A DNA stretch of 59,851 nucleotides from Proteiniclasticum sediminis (GCF_018128025.1 NZ_JAGSCS010000017.1:1-59851); one strand, 5' to 3'. Positions 16,970 to 27,095 are shown, counted from the first letter of the stretch. Notes: generated by a model not told the origin, from the sequence alone. A program made the numbers and translations.

Positions 16970-19723
16970 CTACCATCCAATCAACAACTGCTTTAGCTTT
17001 TCATCATGATCCAAGACAAATGTACTTGCTTCCCAATCTTCTGTTGCAGGTATTTTTGTCTCGTATTTGATTGTAAATGGATTTTGGTCCGGAACTTTGT
17101 CGATGCGCTCTTTTGCCTCTTCAATGTTATTCAAGGCAACGTCAATCCAAACATCCTCTAATGTATCCGGGATTTGTCCGAACATATCTTTGATGTTTTT
17201 TAGTCTGGCAGATAATACTGTGTGGACCTTATCTTCAACAGAGTCTTTATATCGCATGTTGAAAATTTTTACTTTGGGAGCGACTTGGCCTATCCGCTGG
17301 ATACGACCTTTTCTCTGCTCTAGCCTTGTCGGATTCCAAGGCAAGTCAAGATTAATCAGTGTACTGAGCGTCTGGAGGTTAAGACCTTCGCTGGCTGCAT
17401 CAGTCCCGACGAGGATCTTAACTTCATGGTTTTTTACTTTGGCCTTGATACTGTCTTTTGAGTCTTTGCGAAAAGTACCGTTGAGAAAATATCCGGATTT
17501 ATCTCCGCCTGCATAGAGTCCAATCACATCATCGGATAGATCTTTCGAAAGTTTTTCAGCCACGAAATAAGCGCTATCATAGTATTGAGAGAATATAATA
17601 CAGCCGCTATCCTTCCAGGGCTTATCACTTTCATCAATACCATTTCTTAGAATATCGAGGACCTTGATATACTTAGGATCGTTATCATGATTAAGGGAAA
17701 GCATTTTTACGAGTTCGCGAAGACATTCGGTTTCAGCATCCGTTAGATTCTTTACCTCGCTGACACTTTCTTCAAAATCATCGTCTTCCTCAAAAATTAC
17801 ATCAAATTCATCCTGCAATATTTCTTTTCCAGCCTCTGTCCAGGCAAGCATTTTCTTCGCTGTATTATCACCAGCGATGATCGTGCTCCCAATACGCTTC
17901 AATATAAGAGTTGACATAAAGCCGCCCGCCTTGACGCGGGATGAAAGCAAGGTGCAAAATTCCTGTGCCTTTGAGTAGGCTTGCCTCAAATATCCCTCGA
18001 GGGGGATTGCGCCATCGTCGCCCTCGCCGTATAGTTCGACCAGAATTCTTTTAAGGTAGGTCTCACCGCTCGCTGGATTGATTGTATTCTCAAGAAAATC
18101 CCTTGTTCGCCTCACGATATGGCGAATAAACGGATTGTAGTTTGCTATAAATTCGTCCGTGGTATATAAAGTCCGGATGCTATCCTTCTTTGAGCCCGAA
18201 AGGGATGCGTAATAATCAGCAGGCAAGACATAGGTTTTATCGGAAATATCAAGCCTGTCCCGAATGCGGTTTACTCTATCTTGTGCTGACGGAGTTTTGG
18301 TTGGTAGGGGATTTCGAATGATGTCCCACATTGTGATTTCGCTCTCTGGATAAGGCTCTTTCCCACAAACCATATCAAGCATCAATTGGGGCTTTTTATG
18401 CCATTCACTATACATGTCACCCATAACCTTGAAGGTCGGGAGACTTAAAGCATTTATCAGATCAAATGCTTCAATAGGATGAATCTGCACCGGAGTAGCT
18501 GTTGCCAAGAGAAGACTCTTGGTCTTAAAAGTAATCGCATTAAGAAATTGTAATAGATAATTTGGATCTGCCTTGTGCTTGTTAGGATCTTTAGTTGGAT
18601 TTCGACGTCGTGCGCGGTGCGCTTCATCGAGAATGACACATTCAAATTCTTTCTGAGCAAGCAATTCAGCGGCTTCTGTTCTTCTTGACACAAGGCCTTG
18701 TGAGATGATGCCTACTCGTCTCGGGCATTTAAGTATGGATCTAACACTATCGGCTTGATAGAAATAACCATTTTCATCTTGCCAACCTGAACCGGTCCAA
18801 ACAGCACTTGGCATATCTAGCAGTGTCTTCATTTCGTCCTGCCACTGCCATACAAGAGTTTTGGGCACAATAATCAAAACTGGCTTATCACCATAGAGAG
18901 CCATTAATTTTGCAGACATTGCAAGCTGCAGAGTCTTTCCCAGCCCAACCTGGTCAGCGAGAAGATACCGAGCACCACCATCCTTTTTGTGCTCTCTGAA
19001 AGCAAGCTCGACAAAATATTTTTGGTGTTCCCAAAGACCAAATTCTTTTCGATAAACCGGTTCCTCGACTGCAGCTGAAGGGACCACTTCATCGGAATTT
19101 TCTCTCCAGTCTTTCAGACCGATGACAATACGCTTTGAAATTCTGTTGAGGTCGTTGACAATAAAATCAGCCAGGTTCACTGCATATTGACTATTCCAGA
19201 AATAATCAAATTCATCTTGAACCCATTTTACAGATTCCTCTGAATCATCTTCCCACAGCATTTCGTAATTTAGTGTATAGGCGCTCTTAGTTTCATTGAT
19301 ACTCCCGAGAAAAGAGGTTTTAGAGCCATCTTTATAAGTGATTACTCCAGCCTTTCCGTGCATAAGACCAAAAACTTGGTCAGGAATCACTCGGATTTCA
19401 AGCTTTCCATTGCTCAGCAAACGATAAAGAGAAGAAAGACGGATACTGCTTTCAGGTGAAGTATATTTTTCTTCTGGAGAGAATTCGCACCATTCCTGTT
19501 TCATTTTTTGGGCATAGTTAGCCACTGCAATATCTTCCGGCAGAAGTCCGGAATTACAAATAACACGGACTTTGCCTTCCACGTTTTCAATGCTTTCTCC
19601 AGCAACTTCAAGAATGGAGGAGCAAAAATAACCGGCGATCCTGTCGTAAGATACTGCATTCTTCAGTTTTTCATTCAAAAATTGCTGATCTAACTTATGT
19701 CTCCTTGAAGAATAGCGATTCAT
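16970..19723 (-). CDS. PLD-like nuclease fused to SNF2-type helicase
   Basis: A 917-residue protein. The N-terminal 170 residues are a phospholipase-D-like nuclease domain with HGKAGVITYKDG and GSINET (H122, K124, N143). A SNF2/superfamily-2 helicase follows: Walker A ADQVGLGKT at 256-264, DEAH at 366-369, and a helicase C domain with VGTDAASEGLNLQ and RKGRIQRIGQ near residue 790-840. Only one HxK motif exists, so the nuclease would act as a dimer. Same domain types as the DrmC/DrmD parts of DISARM. Fourth gene of the DUF499-DUF3780-DUF1156-helicase cassette; starts 15 bases after the methylase gene. Confidence 0.9.
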   Translation of the reverse strand: MNRYSSRRHKLDQQFLNEKLKNAVSYDRIAGYFCSSILEVAGESIENVEGKVRVICNSGLLPEDIAVANYAQKMKQEWCEFSPEEKYTSPESSIRLSSLYRLLSNGKLEIRVIPDQVFGLMHGKAGVITYKDGSKTSFLGSINETKSAYTLNYEMLWEDDSEESVKWVQDEFDYFWNSQYAVNLADFIVNDLNRISKRIVIGLKDWRENSDEVVPSAAVEEPVYRKEFGLWEHQKYFVELAFREHKKDGGARYLLADQVGLGKTLQLAMSAKLMALYGDKPVLIIVPKTLVWQWQDEMKTLLDMPSAVWTGSGWQDENGYFYQADSVRSILKCPRRVGIISQGLVSRRTEAAELLAQKEFECVILDEAHRARRRNPTKDPNKHKADPNYLLQFLNAITFKTKSLLLATATPVQIHPIEAFDLINALSLPTFKVMGDMYSEWHKKPQLMLDMVCGKEPYPESEITMWDIIRNPLPTKTPSAQDRVNRIRDRLDISDKTYVLPADYYASLSGSKKDSIRTLYTTDEFIANYNPFIRHIVRRTRDFLENTINPASGETYLKRILVELYGEGDDGAIPLEGYLRQAYSKAQEFCTLLSSRVKAGGFMSTLILKRIGSTIIAGDNTAKKMLAWTEAGKEILQDEFDVIFEEDDDFEESVSEVKNLTDAETECLRELVKMLSLNHDNDPKYIKVLDILRNGIDESDKPWKDSGCIIFSQYYDSAYFVAEKLSKDLSDDVIGLYAGGDKSGYFLNGTFRKDSKDSIKAKVKNHEVKILVGTDAASEGLNLQTLSTLINLDLPWNPTRLEQRKGRIQRIGQVAPKVKIFNMRYKDSVEDKVHTVLSARLKNIKDMFGQIPDTLEDVWIDVALNNIEEAKERIDKVPDQNPFTIKYETKIPATEDWEASTFVLDHDEKLKQLLIGW

Positions 19724-19737
19724 AGACTATTCCCCCT

Positions 19738-22620
19738 TTAAATGCTGTCGTTGGTAACAAGTGAATGTAACAAATCAGCCATTGTTGCGCTTTGCTCCCA
19801 GTGCGGAGTCATATTATCAATGTCCTTGGTATCTTTGATGAAGCTAAGTAGCTGTTTGATCATGTCTCGTTTATCCCAATAATTCGGCAACTCATTTTTT
19901 ATATAGCCGAGCGCTCTTGATGGATTTTCATCTTCCTTGATTCCTGTATAAATTCCCATAAATACTGTCCGAAGCAGTGAGTTTTCGAAATCAGGTACTT
20001 CACTAATGGTTCTACCAGCCATCTCAACTGGAGTTTTAAGTCTTGCAGTATTGGCCTTTTCGCTAGCCATCATTTGACCATATCCACCTATGTTGAAGCC
20101 TCTTGCAAACTCTTGATAAGTGCTAATCTGATAATTACCGTGTTTTTCGCTTTCGAGACCTTTAATATAAAACTTCTCAGCATTTGATAGGTCTTTCCAC
20201 AGATAGCTTTCAAATTCTAAAGGTATGACACAATCATAAGCAATTTTTTTAGCTGCCTCGATTATTTTTACAATGCTGCTTTGAGCAGGATTATTTATGG
20301 CCAAATTTAATTCGTAATCAAGGTCAAGGTCTTCGATAGTTTTATATGATGTCAATACCTTAAGTGATGCTGCATAGGCTGCCAGTACAAAATCTGGATC
20401 GGTAAAATTAGGTTCCTCTTTATTTTCAAGTTCTAACATGCTAGCAATTTGTCTTCTAACTTCGGCTCGAATGTCGGCATTTATTTCATCTAAAAATGCC
20501 ATGTCATCGCCAGTTTGCTTTCGTAGAACGAGAAGTACGGTCCCCTTTACATAGTTTCCATCTTTCAAACCACCACTTTCGGTTTCAGTAGCGATGTTCC
20601 AAGCAGCAGTAACTCTCAGACCCGATTTCCACATTATTAAAGCAAGCTGCGCCCATACTGCTGGATCACTATGTGTAAACATAACGACTTGCATTCCATC
20701 ATCTGGCATATGGTTTGTTAGGTTCGAATAAATATCGATCATTGTATGGGAGAAATGGTTATCACCTTTCACCGCTAAGATGCGCTTAGAATCGGTATAC
20801 CATTGTGGGAAAATCTCTTGCAATAGACGTTTATCCCATGCTAAAAAATACTCCGATAATTCATGGTAATTCACAGCATCTGCATATGGCGGATCTGTAA
20901 TCCAAAAATCTGATATGGTATTAACGTCACGTGCATCTGTTATTTCGACTAGAGAATTTTTATAAGTTTGATTTTGGTTAATTGCATAGAACCAAGTTGT
21001 ATCAATTGCTGCTGAACTTCTACAACCATAATTAAACAGTGTGTTAAGAGCTTGAGTCGTGAAGGTGTTCTGCAGTTTCTCATTGCCAATACCGGCGTTC
21101 CAAATACAAAGTTTTGAATTCCAATCAACACATTTGTTGATACCAAGTAGCCCCACAACTTTGTTTTTTGTATTTTTTTCTTTTTCAACTGCAGATAATA
21201 AAGTTTTCCCAATCAAAAGTTGTCGCGCATTAAATAGATGATTCCAGTGTGTCCAACCTCGTTCTCTGATAACCTGATCAGTATTATATCCGCTTTCTAT
21301 TGCCATACTTGGGACAAGCCCTTGTTCCTGCCAACTTACAATATTCTCTGAAACAATTTGTTTCACATTTAATTCATTTGCCAAATCTCGTTCATTAGGA
21401 GCACGATAATATCTCTGTCCATCTTTTGTTTCGTACTTAATGGCATACAGTCGTTCATTGTATATATCATCCTCTAGAAAATCAAAGTCGGATTTCTCCC
21501 ATTGTCGTAAACCAGATACTGTATTGCTGTTTTGATCAACTCGATCTCCACGCAAGATAGAAATAGGAGTAGTCATACTACAGTTTGGGCATACTAGACC
21601 TTTGCTTGTTATTGTGCCCTCTGAAGCAATTTGCATTTCTTTCGATGAGGCTGCCATTTTTATACTAATGTCATATCTATTCCCATTTTTCGAAAGAATA
21701 GCTACCGTCTTTGTTCCTTTCCCGATTAACCACGAAGGAGCTAGGGGTACTTTAATTCCGCATTCCGGGCATTTTGCTTCAACACAATACAGATAGCTAA
21801 GGGCTCTGTCTCCATTTTCATTATGTTCAATACCTAATTTTGACATCTCGGCATTAACTGAATTAAATATCTTTTCTTGAAATGACTTCATCTCTATTAC
21901 TTCATCATCATTTGAGCCAAGAATGTGTATGTTTGCCCAGGTAAGTAGACCCGCAATTGGATTTAAATCACTTCCATAAGCCTTTGCACCAATTCTGGCA
22001 GCTTCAAAAGGAATGCTTCCGCCTCCAGAAAAACAGTCACCAACAGTAATTAACCGGCCATACCTTTGCATTGAAAGTTGTTCGACAAGTTCATTTAATG
22101 ATTTGGCGCTTGTTCCGAGGTGATGATTGATTGCATTCCAACTGTCCTTCCGAAGCGTCTCAAGTTGTTCAGGACGCACGCAATACTTCAGCTTGTCATC
22201 ATAACCCAGCGTTTTGAATAACCGCATTTCAATGTCATTTTTGTCTTGCCCATTGCGAATTTTGACTTTTGCTCCATCTACTTCAAACCATTCATTTAGA
22301 AACTGTCTAAAATGCTTGTTGCCCTGGGCGATCTCGTAAAGTTCTTTTGCAGACAACGATTTTTGTTTTCGATCTATTAGTCCGTCATTATCCATCGATA
22401 ATATTTTAAGAAAAATATCCATATCAGCCTTAGGATTATCACTGCAGGGCATAAGACAACCTAAAATTGCAGCTCTGACTAGAATTAGGGGCTTTCGTCC
22501 CCACCACTTTCCAAGGCCGGTTAAAGTTTGACCATTATTAGCTTTTCTCTCTTTGTAGCTTTCTTTGCTTACTTTACTCACAGGAAACTGCTTTTCAATA
22601 AATGACATCTGATTGTCCAA
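19738..22620 (-). CDS. DUF1156 adenine-specific DNA methyltransferase
   Basis: A 960-residue DNA methylase. The N-terminal DUF1156 signature KWWGRKPL is at 38-45. The SAM-binding motif DCFSGGGS is at 195-202 and the catalytic motif IV DPPY at 576-579 marks an amino-methyltransferase (N6-adenine type). A zinc ribbon, CPEC...CPNC (284-347), is inserted between them. The TTG at 22620 has GGAGG at 8 bases; an in-frame ATG is four codons later. In defence islands DUF1156 methylases occur with DUF499 and DUF3780 proteins and presumably mark host DNA. No restriction endonuclease of classical type is adjacent; the PLD-helicase may take that part. Confidence 0.92.
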   Translation of the reverse strand: MDNQMSFIEKQFPVSKVSKESYKERKANNGQTLTGLGKWWGRKPLILVRAAILGCLMPCSDNPKADMDIFLKILSMDNDGLIDRKQKSLSAKELYEIAQGNKHFRQFLNEWFEVDGAKVKIRNGQDKNDIEMRLFKTLGYDDKLKYCVRPEQLETLRKDSWNAINHHLGTSAKSLNELVEQLSMQRYGRLITVGDCFSGGGSIPFEAARIGAKAYGSDLNPIAGLLTWANIHILGSNDDEVIEMKSFQEKIFNSVNAEMSKLGIEHNENGDRALSYLYCVEAKCPECGIKVPLAPSWLIGKGTKTVAILSKNGNRYDISIKMAASSKEMQIASEGTITSKGLVCPNCSMTTPISILRGDRVDQNSNTVSGLRQWEKSDFDFLEDDIYNERLYAIKYETKDGQRYYRAPNERDLANELNVKQIVSENIVSWQEQGLVPSMAIESGYNTDQVIRERGWTHWNHLFNARQLLIGKTLLSAVEKEKNTKNKVVGLLGINKCVDWNSKLCIWNAGIGNEKLQNTFTTQALNTLFNYGCRSSAAIDTTWFYAINQNQTYKNSLVEITDARDVNTISDFWITDPPYADAVNYHELSEYFLAWDKRLLQEIFPQWYTDSKRILAVKGDNHFSHTMIDIYSNLTNHMPDDGMQVVMFTHSDPAVWAQLALIMWKSGLRVTAAWNIATETESGGLKDGNYVKGTVLLVLRKQTGDDMAFLDEINADIRAEVRRQIASMLELENKEEPNFTDPDFVLAAYAASLKVLTSYKTIEDLDLDYELNLAINNPAQSSIVKIIEAAKKIAYDCVIPLEFESYLWKDLSNAEKFYIKGLESEKHGNYQISTYQEFARGFNIGGYGQMMASEKANTARLKTPVEMAGRTISEVPDFENSLLRTVFMGIYTGIKEDENPSRALGYIKNELPNYWDKRDMIKQLLSFIKDTKDIDNMTPHWEQSATMADLLHSLVTNDSI

Positions 22621-22622
22621 TG

Positions 22623-23165
22623 TTATTCTCCTCCCATCAAATCAGTAAATAATGAAATCTGATTTGATTCATCTACTGGATTTTCACAAAGCGCATAACG
22701 CAAAGCCATGCGCCATCCGCGTTTATCATTGATTTTTCCAGTGCTTGCATTTGTCATAGTATACAGCCACCAGCGTTCTTCAGGCTGGAGGCCCTTCCAG
22801 TTTCGAATGGCAGTTGGTATTCCAGCTGGATCATTGTTTTCAACACCCCAAAGCAGGACCATTAATTCTTTCCCAAACAACTTCTCTACAGGTGTTTCTC
22901 CAACTATAAATCTGCCAGTTGGCTTTTTGTCAGCCTTCAGCCTTGCATTGAACTCAGCTGCAACATCGTTTGAAAGCTTTGACCATTTATATCGTGACAT
23001 CCTGAGTTTCAGGATGTCCTTACTGTTTATTTTTTGTTCGTCTATGTCCCAATGAAAACGCTCGTAAATCTCAACTTCTGCAGTTGCCTCTTTGGGAACA
23101 ACCACGTAGAAGTGATTTTCGCTTTCCTTTGGATCATATCCAAACCCATAATATGTGTTGCTCAT
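22623..23165 (-). CDS. DUF3780 protein of defence cassette
   Basis: A 180-residue protein matching DUF3780 in length and content (YYGFGYDPKESENHFYVVVPK, then KLFGKELMVLLWGVENND and WRMALRYALCEN). Function unknown; it is known only from DUF499/DUF1156 neighbourhoods. Its ATG overlaps the stop of the DUF499 gene as ATGA, which implies translational coupling and a stoichiometric complex, and the methylase gene follows two bases after it. No catalytic motif is visible, so a structural or specificity role is likely. Confidence 0.85.
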   Translation of the reverse strand: MSNTYYGFGYDPKESENHFYVVVPKEATAEVEIYERFHWDIDEQKINSKDILKLRMSRYKWSKLSNDVAAEFNARLKADKKPTGRFIVGETPVEKLFGKELMVLLWGVENNDPAGIPTAIRNWKGLQPEERWWLYTMTNASTGKINDKRGWRMALRYALCENPVDESNQISLFTDLMGGE

Positions 23166-26100
23166 TGTATGATTTCCCCACTCTTTATGAGATTGTTCAA
23201 ATCAAATTTGTTCATATCAAGCCATTGCGTGAATAATTCTCCAGTCAAGAACATCAGCTCTTTATAACCAAAGTCAACAATAACTTCAGTTTCCTTAAAG
23301 CTGGTATCTCGAACAAGATCTATCAGCGATTGAAGATCTCCTGCCCAATATGGAACACTTGCATTGAACTCAATATAATGATCCGTATTTGTTTTATTAT
23401 AAATTTCTGCTGTAGCCCCTTTGATAAGGACTCCATCAAGTTTCGAGAGAAGAGCCAGCTCTTTATAACTCGCTTCAGTATCTCCCATTTGTTTTTTATT
23501 ATGATAGCGGTAGGCGAGCGCCTTGCTCTTATCAATCGTTTTTGCTGGTTTAGCACCGCCGCCTTTTGTGACGTAGATACTCTTTTCCTCAAGCAATCTA
23601 TCCTTGTAATAAACAGCGACTCTTACGTATTTGCTGTCTTGAGGAAGCACAAATTCATCGTTATAGATGCCACCATTTTCTTTAGGTTCGCTACCGTCAG
23701 TTGTATATTTCACAACATACTTTGGATTAGTGACCAGCGTCATTACATCGCCATTCGGTGTATTCCTTTGCCCATATTTAATTGGAACACTACCTGTGAA
23801 CTCAACGACATCACCGGTTTTTCTTTCCCCTGTTGGATCAATACAGACGAAGCGAATAGCTGGTTCTGCGGTCACTAAAACCTGATCCATTACTTCTTTA
23901 GATGCGGAAGTTGGATCACTGCCGATGTCGTAATAGACCTTGCCGCCGATGCCTCGGATTTTCAAGGTAAATTCCTGGGTCTTTTCATCATATGATATCT
24001 GCTCTACAACAACAGAAGTAGGGTCCTTCTCAAACGGTCCCTTTACAAGATAACCATTGATTTCTCTCCATTTATCTTTTTTGATGCAATCCAGTCTCAG
24101 GCTTTCAAGCTGATCCGGATGATACCATTGCCAAGCCACTGTCGTTGCAGCTCTCTCTTTTATTTGAGAGAAGGGCAGTTCTTTGATGGTAAACAGTCTA
24201 GCTTCGCACTTCTTGCGAAGGTTCTCCAAGAACTGGTCATCCTTTGAGAAGGCCTCGTATTTAGAACTATCAGTCAAGCAGCTTATGATCTGTTCTTCGC
24301 CGTTAAATTTATTTTCTTTGAATTCAAGTTTAAATTCTGCAAGCTCAATTCCATTCTTGGTTGGATAATAAAGCGCAACAAACGTCTCCCTGATCGTTGA
24401 GAATAATGCTTGAATGGCTTTATCCAGTTGAGCTTCAGCTTCTTTATATTGCTGATCAGAAGCGGGAACGCCTTCGTTTGCCATGTTGTCAACGATTTGC
24501 TGGATAGCTTTGAGTTTCTTTGAATTGCCATAAAGCTTTTCCATCATGTTGCGCTGTCCGGAAAGGAACATGACTCTATTCTTCAGTGAAATATTGTCAT
24601 GGAACTTCTTCAGCTCAGGATGCAGATCACTGCCGGGATATGGCTCATAAATGACCAGAGAAATCTTATTCTGATCCAGATCAATTTCATCGATTGCAGG
24701 GAGTACATACAGCATTTCATAGCAAACTTTTAGTTTGGGACTGAAGTTCTGTTCCAGTATGCGCTTAAGTTCCTTTTTAGCGTTCTCATTAGTGTAACTG
24801 TCAACAAGGGTGTTCATCTCGGCAACCATATTCTTTGTGTTTTGGAAATACAGCCTGCCACGATTGTCTTGTTTCATATACCAGCAAAGAGTCTTCAATT
24901 CTTCCAGACTGGATTTGATCTCGTTAATATCTGTATTAGGCGCACTTAAGTAACCGAATATTTCTGATTCGGTGAGGCCGAGTAATCCATGATTTGCTGT
25001 GGATAAAGAAGACACGAGGAGGAGCTTTGCAATATTCTGTGTAACACCTTTATTCTCAGGCTTCTCTATATCGATTACTTCTGCAATGGACTTACCATCC
25101 TGTGCAATGTCATGATTGATTGCTTCTTCTAGAGAGGGCTTGATCTGCCGGATATGACTAAGCATTTTTTGTTCATTCAAATCAAAGTCAAAAACGTTGA
25201 TCAAATAATTCTCTTTTGCCATACCGCTTTCATAGAATTGGCGGACAATCTGGCGCATCAATTTAATCAGGCCTCGTGTTTGTTGGAAATTTTGGTTTTC
25301 CTTGAACCGGGCATAAAGATCTTTGATTGATGGATGGAATGGATAGGAGTCCTTGATGCCTTTAAAAACCGTTTCTGGAGTGTAGTTTGTGAACCCGAGT
25401 TTCTTGCTTTTTTCCACGCTTGTTTTGTAAGCAATGGCAACATCATTGATATTCAGTGAGTATTCGAAGCCACTTGCATCTTCAAATAGACGTTTCTGCA
25501 AAATGTGGTATATCTCATCGCTGTTAAGAGCCACAGGCGTTACTTCGATTGCTATTCGGTTCGCTTCGGCTTCAAGTTCACGGAAGCTTGACTGCAATAA
25601 TTCGCTGCCTGACTCATACGCTGCTTTAAGGTCAGAGAAAACCAGGCATACATTCGCCAACTGTTCCTTACCCAATGCTGTGAAGAGATTTGAGAGCGCA
25701 GTCATGGTGACTTTGCTAAGGTCAGAGTTGCCAACCATAATTGACTTGGCATTTTCCAAATACGGAGGTAACTCATCCAGCAAGATTAAAGTCTTTTGGC
25801 CCTTAAGCAGTTCAACCCATGACTTTTCACCGGGTGCCTTGAGAGGGGAATAATAGTCCTTAAAGAACTCCTTCTTTCCGAGTTGCTCCGCGACGCTACC
25901 CCAAATCCCGAAATCAGCATTTTCTCTGCCAGAGAATGAAACAACTCGGATATCACCGATTCCTGCATAAGTAGGTCCGAGGAGATTTTCTCTTATCTCA
26001 GGATTCTGAGCCAACAGAGCAAGAGCTAACATGCTATGAGTTTTACCGCCGCCCATAGCCTGTGTCAACTTAATAACACCGGTGTCAGATTCGCCTTTAA

Positions 26101-26278
26101 AGCGAGCAAATGCAGTATCAAATAACACTGTCATTCCTTGGGTTTGGAAGTTTTCTCCGAAGAATTTATTCGCATCAATTCTGTTTTCTGCAAGATCGGT
26201 GAGGTTCAGCACATCCTCCCTGGCAGTGTCAGAAAATACATTTTCTCTTGGTTTTAGCATTTCATTGATTGTACGCAT
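23162..26278 (-). CDS. DUF499 AAA-type ATPase of defence cassette
   Basis: A 1038-residue ATPase. Walker A MGGGKTHS is at 75-82 (KLTQAMGGGKTHSM) and Walker B TLILLDELPPYLE near residue 160. The long helical remainder ends in beta-rich segments (DVVEFTGSVPIKYGQ; VVKYTTDGSEPKENGG). DUF499 proteins are large P-loop ATPases found beside DUF1156 methylases. I prefer the ATG at 26278, 9 bases after GAGAGG, over 26287 (no spacing) and 26329. First gene of the cassette, 111 bases downstream of the XRE gene. It would power DNA remodelling or translocation; the mechanism is unknown. Confidence 0.9.
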   Translation of the reverse strand: MRTINEMLKPRENVFSDTAREDVLNLTDLAENRIDANKFFGENFQTQGMTVLFDTAFARFKGESDTGVIKLTQAMGGGKTHSMLALALLAQNPEIRENLLGPTYAGIGDIRVVSFSGRENADFGIWGSVAEQLGKKEFFKDYYSPLKAPGEKSWVELLKGQKTLILLDELPPYLENAKSIMVGNSDLSKVTMTALSNLFTALGKEQLANVCLVFSDLKAAYESGSELLQSSFRELEAEANRIAIEVTPVALNSDEIYHILQKRLFEDASGFEYSLNINDVAIAYKTSVEKSKKLGFTNYTPETVFKGIKDSYPFHPSIKDLYARFKENQNFQQTRGLIKLMRQIVRQFYESGMAKENYLINVFDFDLNEQKMLSHIRQIKPSLEEAINHDIAQDGKSIAEVIDIEKPENKGVTQNIAKLLLVSSLSTANHGLLGLTESEIFGYLSAPNTDINEIKSSLEELKTLCWYMKQDNRGRLYFQNTKNMVAEMNTLVDSYTNENAKKELKRILEQNFSPKLKVCYEMLYVLPAIDEIDLDQNKISLVIYEPYPGSDLHPELKKFHDNISLKNRVMFLSGQRNMMEKLYGNSKKLKAIQQIVDNMANEGVPASDQQYKEAEAQLDKAIQALFSTIRETFVALYYPTKNGIELAEFKLEFKENKFNGEEQIISCLTDSSKYEAFSKDDQFLENLRKKCEARLFTIKELPFSQIKERAATTVAWQWYHPDQLESLRLDCIKKDKWREINGYLVKGPFEKDPTSVVVEQISYDEKTQEFTLKIRGIGGKVYYDIGSDPTSASKEVMDQVLVTAEPAIRFVCIDPTGERKTGDVVEFTGSVPIKYGQRNTPNGDVMTLVTNPKYVVKYTTDGSEPKENGGIYNDEFVLPQDSKYVRVAVYYKDRLLEEKSIYVTKGGGAKPAKTIDKSKALAYRYHNKKQMGDTEASYKELALLSKLDGVLIKGATAEIYNKTNTDHYIEFNASVPYWAGDLQSLIDLVRDTSFKETEVIVDFGYKELMFLTGELFTQWLDMNKFDLNNLIKSGEIIQ

Positions 26279-26389
26279 CGTTTTCATCCTCTCAAAATTA
26301 ATCGATATTAGTTGAAGCAATTTTGCCAAATATATCCATGAGTAATCATCAAGACATTGTTGCTATTTCGTAATTACCAATATATTTGT

Positions 26390-26641
26390 TTAAGATGAAG
26401 ACTTGTATTCATCTTCGTTGGATTCTACATCTGATGATTTATTATCAATAATCTCCATCATGTCGCAAATATCGCATTTCAAAGCCTGACAAATTTTGAT
26501 AATGACCTCCGTGTTGATATTCTCATTTCGCCCAAGTTTCGCAATTGTTGAAGGGCTAATACCTGCCATCTCTCTAAGGTCTTTTTTCTTCAAGTCACGG
26601 TCGATTAGGAGCTTCCAAAGTTTTTTATAGCTTATAATCAT
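26390..26641 (-). CDS. XRE-family regulator heading the defence block
   Basis: An 83-residue Cro/CI-type helix-turn-helix protein (LREMAGISPSTIAKLGRNENINTE as the HTH) followed by a short acidic tail with no dimerisation domain. It belongs to the YozG/YgzD-like small XRE group. GAGGTG lies before the ATG, and a good promoter lies 50 bases upstream. Immediately ahead of the DUF499 gene on the same strand, so it is the likely autoregulated controller of the cassette and perhaps of qat too. Confidence 0.85.
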   Translation of the reverse strand: MIISYKKLWKLLIDRDLKKKDLREMAGISPSTIAKLGRNENINTEVIIKICQALKCDICDMMEIIDNKSSDVESNEDEYKSSS

Positions 26642-26690
26642 TGCCCTTCACCTCTATTAGGATTGATATCACAAATTCATACATATGTTA

Positions 26691-26719
26691 ATTATAACCA
26701 ACCCTCTTTGACATAGCAA
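26691..26719 (-). promoter_or_regulatory. sigma-A-type promoter for XRE/defence operon
   Basis: Reading the minus strand: TTGCTA (26719-26714), 17-base spacer, consensus TATAAT (26696-26691). 50 bases before the XRE start at 26641. It could drive the entire block to qatD. Confidence 0.7.
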
Positions 26720-26771
26720 TAATAAGTTTGCGAAATCGTAATAATAGTATGGTAAGAAGTATTTTTACAAT

Positions 26772-26802
26772 AAAAAAGCCGATCAGCTGTTGGTCTGTCG
26801 GC
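26772..26802 (-). terminator. terminator after ImmA/IrrE operon
   Basis: GCCGA/TCGGC stem (26778-26782 with 26798-26802) with inner cag/ctg pairing, followed on the minus strand by TTTTTTATT. It insulates the defence operon promoter from the upstream control genes. Confidence 0.75.
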
Positions 26803-26825
26803 GATATCAATTATGATGAAATTGC

Positions 26826-27095
26826 TTATTTTCGTTCCACAAACCATTTTCCAAGGTTTGTTCCGCTGATATTTGGACTTCGCTCAAAGAAAAGATAACT
26901 CTGATGACCATTGATTTGGACGGTATATCGGTCACCTTGGCCGCCAGCCTTCAACGCAGCTGCTGGGCGGACATCCAGGACCTTTTCGATGGAATATTCG
27001 CGGCCATCTTCCCAGCGGAGGCGCTTTGGGAAAAGATTCCCGTCTTCAGAGAAGGAAGCTATGACGGCTACATAGACTTTAGCCTGTGGAGTCAC
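26826..27095 (-). CDS. small protein coupled to ImmA/IrrE gene
   Basis: An 89-residue protein (VYVAVIASFSEDGNLFPKRLRWEDGRE, then DRYTVQINGHQSYLFFERSP). It looks like a compact beta barrel with no TM segment. The ATG overlaps the stop of the ImmA-like gene (ATGA). Proteins of this kind are common after ImmA/IrrE genes in Clostridial mobile elements; I know no function for them. Last gene before a terminator. Confidence 0.7.
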   Translation of the reverse strand: MTPQAKVYVAVIASFSEDGNLFPKRLRWEDGREYSIEKVLDVRPAAALKAGGQGDRYTVQINGHQSYLFFERSPNISGTNLGKWFVERK

